Both the position numbers and the translations under genes were made by a program. DNA of 64,000 nt, taken from positions 372,001-436,000 of the forward strand of contig NZ_QJRY01000004.1 in NCBI RefSeq assembly GCF_003205195.1, written 5' to 3'. The stretch is from Peteryoungia wuzhouensis. Its GTDB lineage: Bacteria > Pseudomonadota > Alphaproteobacteria > Rhizobiales > Rhizobiaceae. Below the pieces are notes generated by a model. It was not told where the DNA came from. It made no database searches and worked only from the letters and a program-made list of their open reading frames with translations. Within the stretch, counting starts at the first letter, position 1. Every line of letters begins with the position of its first letter. Positions 7,967 to 15,979 of the stretch are shown here, piece by piece.

Positions 7967-10900
7967 GTGGTTCGGGGAAGCGCCTTGCTCAACTTGGTCT
8001 GCGAGAAAATCGCCGCGCTGGAGCTGCCTTCCTATGTCAAGGACAGCCAGCTACGCTATGTGGCTGTCAATGCCGCTTTTGCGCGCCTCGTCGGCTTGCC
8101 GGAAACCAGCTTTCCGGGGCGCAGCGATCAGGACATTCTCGGCGGTGGCGCCGACGCCTTCCGGGACGACAGAGAACGCCGCGTTCTCGTGTTCGGTGAA
8201 GAAGAATGTGTGCCGTTCAGCCTCGGTTCCGGCCCCCACCGCCTGCTGAGGATCGAACGTTTCTTCGATGACGACGAGCGGCTCTATCTCTTCGGTCTGG
8301 TCGAGGCCGAGGCGCAGCCAGTCTCCCCAGCCCGCATGCCGGCCATGGCCAACGACACCGCGGCTGCGCTTTCCCCGACCGGGGCGCCGCAGCTCGACAT
8401 CTTCCGGGCCGTCCTGGAGCAATATCCGCTCGCCAGCTATGTGCGCGACAGCCAGCACCGGCTCATCTTCGCCAATCCCGCCTATGTGGCCATGGCGGGG
8501 CGACCTCTTGCGGAACTGCTCGGCAAGGACGAGCTCGCGAATTTTCCGGAGATGGGCGAGAGCTACCGTCAGGGCAATCTTCGCGTCCTGGCAACCGGCG
8601 TGACGGAGGAGGTGCACGACATCTTCGTCACGGCCTATGGCCGTGAGATCCCGATCCTGTCGCGAACGGGTGTCGTCGTCGGGCCGGACGGCGCGCGTTA
8701 TATCGTCGGCTCCATCACCGATCTTTCGCAGTTGAGCAGGGGAGAGGAAAGACTCATCGCGGCGACCCGCGAGGCGCAGGAACTCAAGAACAAGTTCGAG
8801 TCCCTGATGACCTCGCTGCCGGTTGGCATCATCGTTCTCGATCGCGACCTCATCGTCGAATATGTCAACGCTGCCATGACCGATATGTTCGAGTTCGGCG
8901 CCGACGTGCGCCTGGAGGGCCAGTTTTATGGCGACCTGCTGCGCCTGGTCTACAAAAACACCGGGAATGGTCCGAGCGAAGAGGAGATCCAGGAACGGAT
9001 CGCCTTCCGTCTCGACCAATTGCGCTGCCTCGACAATGGTCCGCTGATCGATGTGAAGACCCGTTCAGGGCGGGCACTGGCGGGCGGCAGCCGCAGGCTC
9101 GCGGGCGACCGTGTGCTGATTACCTTTTCCGATATCAGCGATCTGCTTCAGCGCGAGGAAGAGACACTGCTTTATCGCACGGCTCTGGAGCAATTGCCGA
9201 TGCCGGTGTTCATTCGCGATATGGATCGGCGGCTCATCTACATCAATGCGGCCTATGAAGGCCTGCACGAATGCAAGCGCGAAGACGTCTATGGCATGAC
9301 CGTGGAGGAAATGTTCCCGTGGCACGACACGCGGCTCGATGAACATATCCGGGTGCTGGAAAAGGGCGAGGTCTTCGAAAACGCCAACGACGTCATCCGC
9401 CTTCCGGGACGGGAGATCCCCATCATGACCCGGCTCAGCCGGATCACGACGTCGACCAACACGCATCACCTCGTTGGCTCCGTGACCGATGTCTCGGTGA
9501 TCCGCGAAGGGCAGGCGGCGCTGATGGCGGCCCAGGAACAGTCGGAGGCATTGTATCAGGACATCCTGGCGATGCTTCACATCATGCCGGTCGGTGTGGT
9601 GATCCTTGGGGCCGACTACATGGTCGAATTCGCCAACCGCAAATGCCGCGACATCTGGGACTGGCCCGAGGATGTGCCGCTCGAAGGCCGCAGCTTCCGC
9701 TTCTACTGCGAAATCAACCACCGGACAGGGCGCGCCTGGCCTGGCCTGGATTTCGAGGAAGGCTATCGCCGCCGCATCGAACAATTCGATGCGCTCGAAG
9801 GGTCCCACACGATGGAACTCGCCTATGCGGATGGCAAACATGTCATGGCGACCGTCACCCGCCTTCGCGACCGCAAGATCCTGCTGACCTATTCGGATCT
9901 CACGGAGATCCGCCAGCGTGAACGGGAAATCACGGAGGCGCAGCAGCAACTCGAGCGGCTGGGCGGCTTCGTTCAGGAATCCATGCGGATGATGTCGCAG
10001 GGACTGCTGATGATCGAGCAGGGGCGTATCGCGGAGGTCAACCCGTCCTTCAGCAGGATCCTCGACCTGCCGGATGGACTGTTGCGCGAAGGCGAAAGCT
10101 GGCGACCGGTCTTCCAATATTGTGCCGAGCGGGGCGACTTCGGCGACGATGCCTTCGCCATTCTCGCGCAATGGCAGTCCGCGCTTCAGCAATCGACCGC
10201 CATTTCGACGAGCTTCTTCGTCGGCGGCAAAACATGGGTCAAGCTGGAAGCGACATTCGGCAGCGACCGCAGCTGCGTGGTCGTGCTGACCGATTTCACA
10301 GAGCTGAAAGCCCGTGAAGCGGAACTCGAAGTGCTGCTCGCCCGCGCCGAGGCGGCCGACAAGGCGAAATCAGACTTCCTCGCGAATATGAGCCACGAAA
10401 TCCGGACCCCGATGAATGGGGTGCTCGGCATGGCGGAGCTTCTGTCGAAATCGGAGCTCGACAGCCGGCAGAAGACATTCGTCGACATCGTGGTGAAATC
10501 CGGCAATGCGCTGCTGACGATCATCAACGACATTCTCGACTTCTCGAAGATCGATGCGGGCCAGATGAAGCTGCGCAAGTCGCCCTTCGATCCGGTCGAA
10601 GCGGTCGAGGATGTGGCGACCCTGCTCTCGGCGGCGGCGGAAAAGGACATCGAGCTCGTCGTGTCCGGCGACCAGACGGTGCGCCACACCTTCATGGGCG
10701 ATCCCGGGCGTTTCCGCCAGATCGTCACCAATCTGCTCGGCAATGCCATCAAGTTCACTGAACGCGGCCATGTGCATGTCGAGGTTTCAAGCGAGCCTCT
10801 GGCGGAGGGAATGGCAACGCTGCGTCTCCAGATCGAGGATACCGGTATCGGCATTCCCTCGGAGATGCAGGCGAAGATCTTCGAGAAGTTTTCCCAGGCC

Positions 10901-11992
10901 GACACCTCATCGACGCGGCGTCATGAGGGAACCGGTCTCGGCCTTGCGATCACCGGCGGGTTGGTCAAACTGTTTGGCGGGCAGATGCGGGTGGAATCGG
11001 AGGTCGGACAAGGCTCGACCTTCATCGTCGATCTGCCCTTGCCCGTTGTGGCCGAGCGCAGCCGGCAGAAGGAATTGCCGCCCAATGTCAAGGACGCACG
11101 CGTGCTCGTCATCGACGACAATGCCATCAACCGCCGGATCATCAGCGAGCAACTGGCCATGTGGGGGTTCGATGGTCTTGCGGTCCCCGATGGGCCTTCG
11201 GGGCTTGCCATACTGGACGAGGCCCATCGCGAAGGCCTGTCGATCGATCTCGTCGTGATCGACTACCAGATGCCGGAGATGAACGGTCTGGATGTGGCCC
11301 GTGCCATCCGCAATGATCCCCGTTTCGACGAGACGGCACTGATCTTCCTGACGTCGATGGACATGGTCGGCGACGACCGGCTGTTCGAGAGCCTGCGCAT
11401 CGAGGCGCATCTGATGAAGCCGGCCCGTGCCAACGTGCTGCGCGGCGCCATTATCGATGTAATCCGCAGCGCGCGCGTGAATGGCGTGATGGCTGCCAGA
11501 TCCAGAGCCGCTGCCGAGCCTGCTGTCACGACGGGTCGGCCGGCCGTGGCGAATGTCGATGAAGCAGAGCTTCGCCACGGCAGCGGGCTCAAGGTGCTGA
11601 TCGCCGAAGACAATCCGGTCAACCAGATCGTCTTCCGCCAGATCCTCGCCGGTACCGATATCGCCTATCGTATCGTGGAGAACGGTGAGGTGGCGCTTGC
11701 GGCCTGGCAGGGCGAACGGCCCGACCTGATCCTGATGGATGTCTCGATGCCTGTCATGAACGGGCATCGCGCGACCGAGATCATCCGCGAGGAGGAAAAG
11801 GCGGCAGGGCAGGGCGAACACGTCCCGATCATCGGGGTTACCGCGCATGCCATGGCAAGCGACAGTGAAGCCTGCCTTGCCTGCGGCATGGATGATTACC
11901 TGTCGAAGCCGATTTCGCCGGAACTGCTGCTGCGCAAGATCGAAGAATGGTCACAGGCGGCACCGGCGGCGCTGCGCGCCGACGGCTCCTAG
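7967..11992 (+). CDS. Cytosolic hybrid sensor histidine kinase with multiple PAS domains and two receivers
   Basis: A 1341-residue protein with no membrane helix. Six PAS-like segments repeat at about 10-112, 143-258, 273-400, 400-515, 529-660 and 664-785, each with a PxxxYxRDxxxRxxxxN-type core. A HisKA domain has His810 in MSHEIRTPMNGV. An HATPase domain follows (about 900-1025; NLLGNAIKFTE, DTGIGIP, GTGLGLAI), then two receiver domains with Asp1099 (VVIDYQMP) and Asp1258 (LILMDVSMP). The GTG start is set by an in-frame stop nine bases upstream and a GGGGG ribosome site. Its TAG stop lies inside a dispersed repeat. It has no HPt or output domain, so the signal must pass to a phosphotransferase elsewhere, as in cell-cycle or stress phosphorelays. 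Confidence 0.92.
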   Translation: MVRGSALLNLVCEKIAALELPSYVKDSQLRYVAVNAAFARLVGLPETSFPGRSDQDILGGGADAFRDDRERRVLVFGEEECVPFSLGSGPHRLLRIERFFDDDERLYLFGLVEAEAQPVSPARMPAMANDTAAALSPTGAPQLDIFRAVLEQYPLASYVRDSQHRLIFANPAYVAMAGRPLAELLGKDELANFPEMGESYRQGNLRVLATGVTEEVHDIFVTAYGREIPILSRTGVVVGPDGARYIVGSITDLSQLSRGEERLIAATREAQELKNKFESLMTSLPVGIIVLDRDLIVEYVNAAMTDMFEFGADVRLEGQFYGDLLRLVYKNTGNGPSEEEIQERIAFRLDQLRCLDNGPLIDVKTRSGRALAGGSRRLAGDRVLITFSDISDLLQREEETLLYRTALEQLPMPVFIRDMDRRLIYINAAYEGLHECKREDVYGMTVEEMFPWHDTRLDEHIRVLEKGEVFENANDVIRLPGREIPIMTRLSRITTSTNTHHLVGSVTDVSVIREGQAALMAAQEQSEALYQDILAMLHIMPVGVVILGADYMVEFANRKCRDIWDWPEDVPLEGRSFRFYCEINHRTGRAWPGLDFEEGYRRRIEQFDALEGSHTMELAYADGKHVMATVTRLRDRKILLTYSDLTEIRQREREITEAQQQLERLGGFVQESMRMMSQGLLMIEQGRIAEVNPSFSRILDLPDGLLREGESWRPVFQYCAERGDFGDDAFAILAQWQSALQQSTAISTSFFVGGKTWVKLEATFGSDRSCVVVLTDFTELKAREAELEVLLARAEAADKAKSDFLANMSHEIRTPMNGVLGMAELLSKSELDSRQKTFVDIVVKSGNALLTIINDILDFSKIDAGQMKLRKSPFDPVEAVEDVATLLSAAAEKDIELVVSGDQTVRHTFMGDPGRFRQIVTNLLGNAIKFTERGHVHVEVSSEPLAEGMATLRLQIEDTGIGIPSEMQAKIFEKFSQADTSSTRRHEGTGLGLAITGGLVKLFGGQMRVESEVGQGSTFIVDLPLPVVAERSRQKELPPNVKDARVLVIDDNAINRRIISEQLAMWGFDGLAVPDGPSGLAILDEAHREGLSIDLVVIDYQMPEMNGLDVARAIRNDPRFDETALIFLTSMDMVGDDRLFESLRIEAHLMKPARANVLRGAIIDVIRSARVNGVMAARSRAAAEPAVTTGRPAVANVDEAELRHGSGLKVLIAEDNPVNQIVFRQILAGTDIAYRIVENGEVALAAWQGERPDLILMDVSMPVMNGHRATEIIREEEKAAGQGEHVPIIGVTAHAMASDSEACLACGMDDYLSKPISPELLLRKIEEWSQAAPAALRADGS

Positions 11993-12095
11993 AGCAAGTC
12001 CAGCAAAAGTGCGAAGCGGTTTTGCGTCCGGAATTGCGTGAAAACAAAGATATAGAGCATTGAAGGCGACCCATCGTTTTCGCCGGAAGCTCTAG
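11989..12095. repeat. Dispersed intergenic repeat, copy 1
   Basis: About 107 bases bounded by CTAGAGC and GCTCTAG. It is almost identical to the copy at 57442-57549 and partly matched, inverted, at 22704-22752. The shared core reads TCCAGCAAAAGTGCGAAG followed by CGGTTTTGCGTCCGGAATTG. Both flanking genes end inside it: the kinase TAG at 11990-11992 and the convergent mnmC1 TAG at 12092-12094. Confidence 0.85.
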
Positions 12096-12841
12096 TCGAT
12101 AGACCTGATACCGCACAGCATTTCGCGTTTGCCGGCAAAGCCCGGCCGGCGCTCCAGCGCATAGCCTGCCGCGATCAGATTGCGGCGCACGAAGCCTGCG
12201 GCCGCATAGGTGGCGAAGCTTCCGCCGGGCCGCGTGCGGTCAAACACCAGTTGCATGAGTTCGGCCGACCACATGGCGCTGTTGCGCGACGGAGCAAAGC
12301 CGTCCAGGAACCATGCGTCGAAGGTGAGATCACTTGCGCCGAGGCTGGCATGGGCATCGCCGCAGACGACGGTGAGATGGGTCTGGGCATCGAGGTCGAT
12401 GTCGACGTGGCCTTCCGGCGTTTCCGGCCAGCGAGCGACCAGGGACTTGCGTTCGGCATCGATCTCCGGCCAGCGCGACAGGGCGCGGTCGATGTCATCA
12501 GCCTGCATCGGGTGCAGCTCGAAGGAGACGAAATGGAGTTGGCCGTTTGGCCCGCGATGCGCCTTCCACTGGCGCCAGGTTTCGGCTGCGTTCAAGCCGG
12601 TGCCGAAGCCGAGCTCGCCGATGCGGAATTCGGCCGCGTTCTGCCAGCGCGCCGGCAGGCCGTTGCCCGCGAGGAAGACGTGGCCGCATTCGAGACGACC
12701 ATCCGTCTGGCAATAAAAGTGATCGCCAAAGGCGGTCGAATAGGGCATATCGCCGTCGTGCCAGGTCAGGGGCGCTTCGGTCGTATCCGGTGCCGCATTG
12801 GCCAGCGTCTCGTTTGCCGGCAGCTCATTTGATTGGGTCAT
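12092..12841 (-). CDS. mnmD: tRNA 5-methylaminomethyl-2-thiouridine methyltransferase (MnmC N-terminal domain protein, MnmD)
   Basis: A 249-residue stand-alone homologue of the methyltransferase half of MnmC. It would methylate nm5s2U34 to mnm5s2U34 in the wobble position of tRNAs using S-adenosylmethionine. Family landmarks are the opening DGDMPYSTAFGDHFY, the SAM site IGELGFGTGLN, and the catalytic segment DAWFLDGFAPSRNSAMWS, followed by TYAAAGFVRRNL. ATG at 12841 is used; a TTG 36 bases upstream is possible. The oxidoreductase half is the next gene, divergently transcribed, with only three bases between the start codons. No good ribosome site is visible for either gene. Confidence 0.88.
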   Translation of the reverse strand: MTQSNELPANETLANAAPDTTEAPLTWHDGDMPYSTAFGDHFYCQTDGRLECGHVFLAGNGLPARWQNAAEFRIGELGFGTGLNAAETWRQWKAHRGPNGQLHFVSFELHPMQADDIDRALSRWPEIDAERKSLVARWPETPEGHVDIDLDAQTHLTVVCGDAHASLGASDLTFDAWFLDGFAPSRNSAMWSAELMQLVFDRTRPGGSFATYAAAGFVRRNLIAAGYALERRPGFAGKREMLCGIRSID

Positions 12842-12844
12842 GAC

Positions 12845-14026
12845 ATGTCCGATAAATCGCCCGTGGTCGTGGGTCAATCATCTGCGGATGTGTTGATCGC
12901 CGGTGGCGGCATCATGGGGCTTTGGGCGGCACTTGAAGCGGACCGGGCAGGGCTTGCCACGCTGCTCGTCGATGCCGGACCGCTTGCGGGCGGTGCAAGC
13001 GGTGGACTGCTCGGCGCGCTGATGCCGCATATGCCTGACAAATGGAACGACAAGAAACAGCTGCAATTCGACGCGCTGCTGTCGCTGGAGCATGCGATAG
13101 CAGCTTTGGAGGCAGAGACCGGACTTTCCGCCGGTTATCGCCGGGCTGGCCGTCTGATCCCGCTTCCGAAACCGCATCTGCGCAAGATTGCCGAACGGCA
13201 TCAGGCGGAAGCCGAAACCAACTGGAGCCAGCAGGGCGTGCGTTTCAGCTGGGACGTCATCGACCGGTCGCCGCATGGTGACGGCTGGCCGGCGTCCGAT
13301 GTGATGGCGGCGGGTCTGGTCTCGGACACGTTTGCGGCGCGCGTTTCGCCGCGCGGACTGACCGCCATGCTCATTGCCCGATTGCGACAATCCTCGCGCG
13401 TGACGTTTCGGGAAGGCGTCGCGGTTGAGGCCATTGATACGACGGGTGCGCGTGCCACCCTGTCCGACGGCAGCAGCATCGGATTCGGCCATCTGATCGT
13501 GGCTGCTGGACATGCCTCGTTTCCGCTTCTGTCCACCCTCGGTCCGGCGCTTGCCCGTCCACTCGGCCAGGCGGTGAAAGGGCAGGCGGCGCTTCTTTCG
13601 GCACCTTCGGTGGCGCCCGATCTTCCGCTGCTCTATCTCGATGGCCTCTATATCGTGCCGCATGAGGGCGGTCAGGTCGCGATCGGCAGCACCAGCGAGG
13701 ATCGGTTCGATGAGCCGTTTTCGACGGACCGGCAGCTGGATGATCTTGTGGCGCGGGCGGTGCAGCTTGCGCCCGCGCTCGGCGATGCCGACGTGATCGA
13801 GCGCTGGGCGGGCCTGAGGCCGAAGGCAATCGACCGCGATCCGATGGTCGGGCCGCATCCCGAGGCCGAGCGGGTCATCGCGCTTACCGGCGGTTTCAAG
13901 GTCAGCTTCGGGCTGGCGCATGTGCTGGCGCGCGCGGCGCTCGCGCCAATCCAGGGACTGGACGCCGGATTGCCGGCGAGTTTTTCGACCACCCATCACC
14001 TTGCCGTCGCCGCCACGCTCTGCTGA
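12845..14026 (+). CDS. FAD-dependent oxidoreductase, probable MnmC oxidoreductase half
   Basis: A 393-residue DAO-family flavoprotein. The Rossmann FAD site is DVLIAGGGIMGLW near the N-terminus, followed by GGASGGLLGALMPHMPD, which resembles the GASG region of MnmC. Further FAD segments are LIVAAGHASFPLL and ALTGGFKVSFGLAHVLA, with ERWAGLRPKAIDRDPMVG before them. In E. coli the MnmC C-terminal domain removes the carboxymethyl group from cmnm5s2U34. The head-to-head arrangement with the MnmD gene supports the same job here (inference). A generic glycine/D-amino-acid oxidase is the alternative. Confidence 0.8.
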   Translation: MSDKSPVVVGQSSADVLIAGGGIMGLWAALEADRAGLATLLVDAGPLAGGASGGLLGALMPHMPDKWNDKKQLQFDALLSLEHAIAALEAETGLSAGYRRAGRLIPLPKPHLRKIAERHQAEAETNWSQQGVRFSWDVIDRSPHGDGWPASDVMAAGLVSDTFAARVSPRGLTAMLIARLRQSSRVTFREGVAVEAIDTTGARATLSDGSSIGFGHLIVAAGHASFPLLSTLGPALARPLGQAVKGQAALLSAPSVAPDLPLLYLDGLYIVPHEGGQVAIGSTSEDRFDEPFSTDRQLDDLVARAVQLAPALGDADVIERWAGLRPKAIDRDPMVGPHPEAERVIALTGGFKVSFGLAHVLARAALAPIQGLDAGLPASFSTTHHLAVAATLC

Positions 14027-14201
14027 TCGGCCGAGGTCAGCACCAAGGCGCTGGCACGACACGCGGTCGTGAGCGGCTTAGGCTTCATCTGTCAGATTTC
14101 ACGCCTCCCGTTTCGTCATACTGTCATGCAAATCACCTAACCACTGGGTTGCAACGGCACTTGCTAAAGTGCCCGAACCGAGCCAGCACGGGGTGCTCGA
14201 C

Positions 14202-14909
14202 ATGCGTTATGCCATCTGCTTCACGCCGCCGCCCGGCGATCCGCTGACGCTTGCCGCTGCCGGCTGGCTCGGACGCAATGTCTATTCCGGCCATGCGGTG
14301 GATCATCCAGGCCTCAAGGGAATCGGCGTGCACGAAATCGCCTTCCACACGGCGCTTCCCCGGCGTTTCGGTTTCCACGCCACCTTCAAGGCGCCGTTCC
14401 GGCTGAACGAGGGGGCGAATGAGGCGATGCTGCTGCGCGAACTGATGCATTTTGCCGGTAGTCTGGAGCCGGTGACGCTGTCGGGCCTCAGCGTCGGGCG
14501 GGTCGGAGAAGTCTACGGGCTCATTCTCGAACGGCCGTGCAGCGCCATCGACCACCTGGCGGCGGCCGTCGTGCAGGCCTTCGATGGCTATCGGGCACCG
14601 CTCAGCGAGGCCGAGATCGAGCGGCGCAATCCCGAGCGCCTGTCGGCGCCGCAATTCTCCAACCTCAACCGCTGGGGCCATCCTTACGTGATGGACGAGT
14701 TCCGTTTCCACATGACGCTGACCGGCCCGCTTCTGGCACGGGATTTCCCGCGCATCGAACAGGGTCTGAAGGCCCATTTCGATCCGGTGCTCGCCGAGCC
14801 CGTGGTTGTGGCCAATCTCGCGCTGTTTGTCGAAACTGAGCGGGGCGCGCCGTTTACCGTGCATTCGCTGCATCCGCTGGGCCGGGTTTCCAGCCGCAAG
14901 ATTGCCTGA
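14202..14909 (+). CDS. DUF1045 protein, 2H-phosphoesterase-like
   Basis: A 235-residue protein of the DUF1045 family. It contains two HxT motifs of the 2H phosphoesterase type, FHATFKAPF and FHMTLTGPL, plus the family opening MRYAICFTPPPGDPL. ATG at 14202 begins exactly at that opening; a GTG 33 bases upstream is less likely. Family members usually sit in C-P lyase (phn) phosphonate operons. Here the next gene is puuE, 91 bases on, and no phn gene is in the window. The substrate is unknown, probably a cyclic or pyro-phosphodiester. Confidence 0.83.
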   Translation: MRYAICFTPPPGDPLTLAAAGWLGRNVYSGHAVDHPGLKGIGVHEIAFHTALPRRFGFHATFKAPFRLNEGANEAMLLRELMHFAGSLEPVTLSGLSVGRVGEVYGLILERPCSAIDHLAAAVVQAFDGYRAPLSEAEIERRNPERLSAPQFSNLNRWGHPYVMDEFRFHMTLTGPLLARDFPRIEQGLKAHFDPVLAEPVVVANLALFVETERGAPFTVHSLHPLGRVSSRKIA

Positions 14910-15000
14910 CCGGTTTGCGCTGCAGCAAATTCCGCTTTTTCCATCTCGACAGCTGCCATCGTCGCCAATAGCCTCGCGTCAAAACACGAGAGGTGAACCG

Positions 15001-15921
15001 ATGACGACTGCTCCCTATCCCCGCGACCTGATCGGCTATGGCCGCGACATTCCCGATCCGAAGTGGCCGGGGGATGCGCGGATCGCGGTGCAGTTCGTGG
15101 TAAACTACGAGGAGGGGGGCGAAAGCTGCATTCTCGATGGCGACCCGGCATCGGAATGCCTCTTGTCAGAGATCGTCGGCGCCCAGCCCTGGGCCGGCCA
15201 GCGCAATCTCAACATGGAATCGATCTACGAATACGGCTCGCGCGCCGGCTTCTGGCGGCTGTGGCGAATGTTCACCGAGCGCAAGGTGCCTGTTACCGTC
15301 TATGGCGTCACACTCGCCATGGCGCGCAACCCGGAAGCCGTGGCCGCGATGAAGGAAGCCGACTGGGAGATCGCCAGCCACGGCTATCGCTGGCTCGAAT
15401 ACAAGGATTTTCCTGAGGACGTCGAGCGCGAGCATATCCGCGAGGCGGTGCGCCTGCATCAAGAGCTGACCGGCTCGCATCCGCTCGGCATGTATCAGGG
15501 CAAGCCCTCCATGAACACGCTACGCCTCGTGATGGAGGAGGGCGGCTTCCTGTATTCCTCCGACAACTATTCCGACGACCTGCCGTTCTGGGTGCCGGAT
15601 CTCGAGGGCAAACCCTTCCTGATCATCCCCTATACGCTTGAGACCAACGACATGCGTTTCGCCACGCCGCAGGGTTTCAACTCCGGCGACCAGTTCTTCA
15701 CCTATCTCAAGGACGCCTTCGACGTGCTCTATGAGGAGGGCAAAAACGGCAGCCCGAAGATGATGTCCGTTGGCCTCCATTGCCGTCTGGTCGGTCGACC
15801 GGGGAGGGCTGCGGCGCTGGCGCGGTTCATCGATTATGTGACGGGCCATGAGAAGGTCTGGGTCCCGAAGCGGATCGAGATTGCAGAGCATTGGCACAAG
15901 TTTCACAAGCCGGCTTGGTGA
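15001..15921 (+). CDS. puuE: Allantoinase PuuE (polysaccharide deacetylase family)
   Basis: A 306-residue metal-independent allantoinase-type protein. It would hydrolyse (S)-allantoin to allantoate in ureide breakdown. The PuuE signature opening PRDLIGYGRDIPDPKWPG and the strand VQFVVNYEEGGE are clear, as are the NodB-fold segments EIASHGYRWL, GMYQGKPSMNTLRL and SVGLHCRLVGRPGRA. ATG at 15001 is the natural family start, after GAGAGGTGA. Longer upstream in-frame sequence overlaps DUF1045 and is not coding. uraD and alc lie 5 kb downstream, on the same strand. Confidence 0.93.
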   Translation: MTTAPYPRDLIGYGRDIPDPKWPGDARIAVQFVVNYEEGGESCILDGDPASECLLSEIVGAQPWAGQRNLNMESIYEYGSRAGFWRLWRMFTERKVPVTVYGVTLAMARNPEAVAAMKEADWEIASHGYRWLEYKDFPEDVEREHIREAVRLHQELTGSHPLGMYQGKPSMNTLRLVMEEGGFLYSSDNYSDDLPFWVPDLEGKPFLIIPYTLETNDMRFATPQGFNSGDQFFTYLKDAFDVLYEEGKNGSPKMMSVGLHCRLVGRPGRAAALARFIDYVTGHEKVWVPKRIEIAEHWHKFHKPAW

Positions 15922-15937
15922 TCCTGCAGCGGGTATG

Positions 15938-15977
15938 CCGCCCCTCTCCCGAAGGGGAGGGACGGCGGTTTTCTTTC
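15938..15977 (+). terminator. Rho-independent terminator after puuE
   Basis: An imperfect GC-rich hairpin (CCGCCCCTCTCCC, loop GAAG, then GGGAGGGACGGCGG) is followed by TTTTCTTT, starting 17 bases after the puuE stop. The T-tract runs up to the phoX stop codon. Confidence 0.65.
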
Positions 15978-15979
15978 GC

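Noticed and set aside
14121..14127. CTGTCAT as a Pho box for the DUF1045 gene
   Set aside because: Only one good half-site; the second half eleven bases on does not match.
14806..15000. A 65-residue extension of puuE
   Set aside because: It overlaps the DUF1045 gene, and the family N-terminus begins at ATG 15001.
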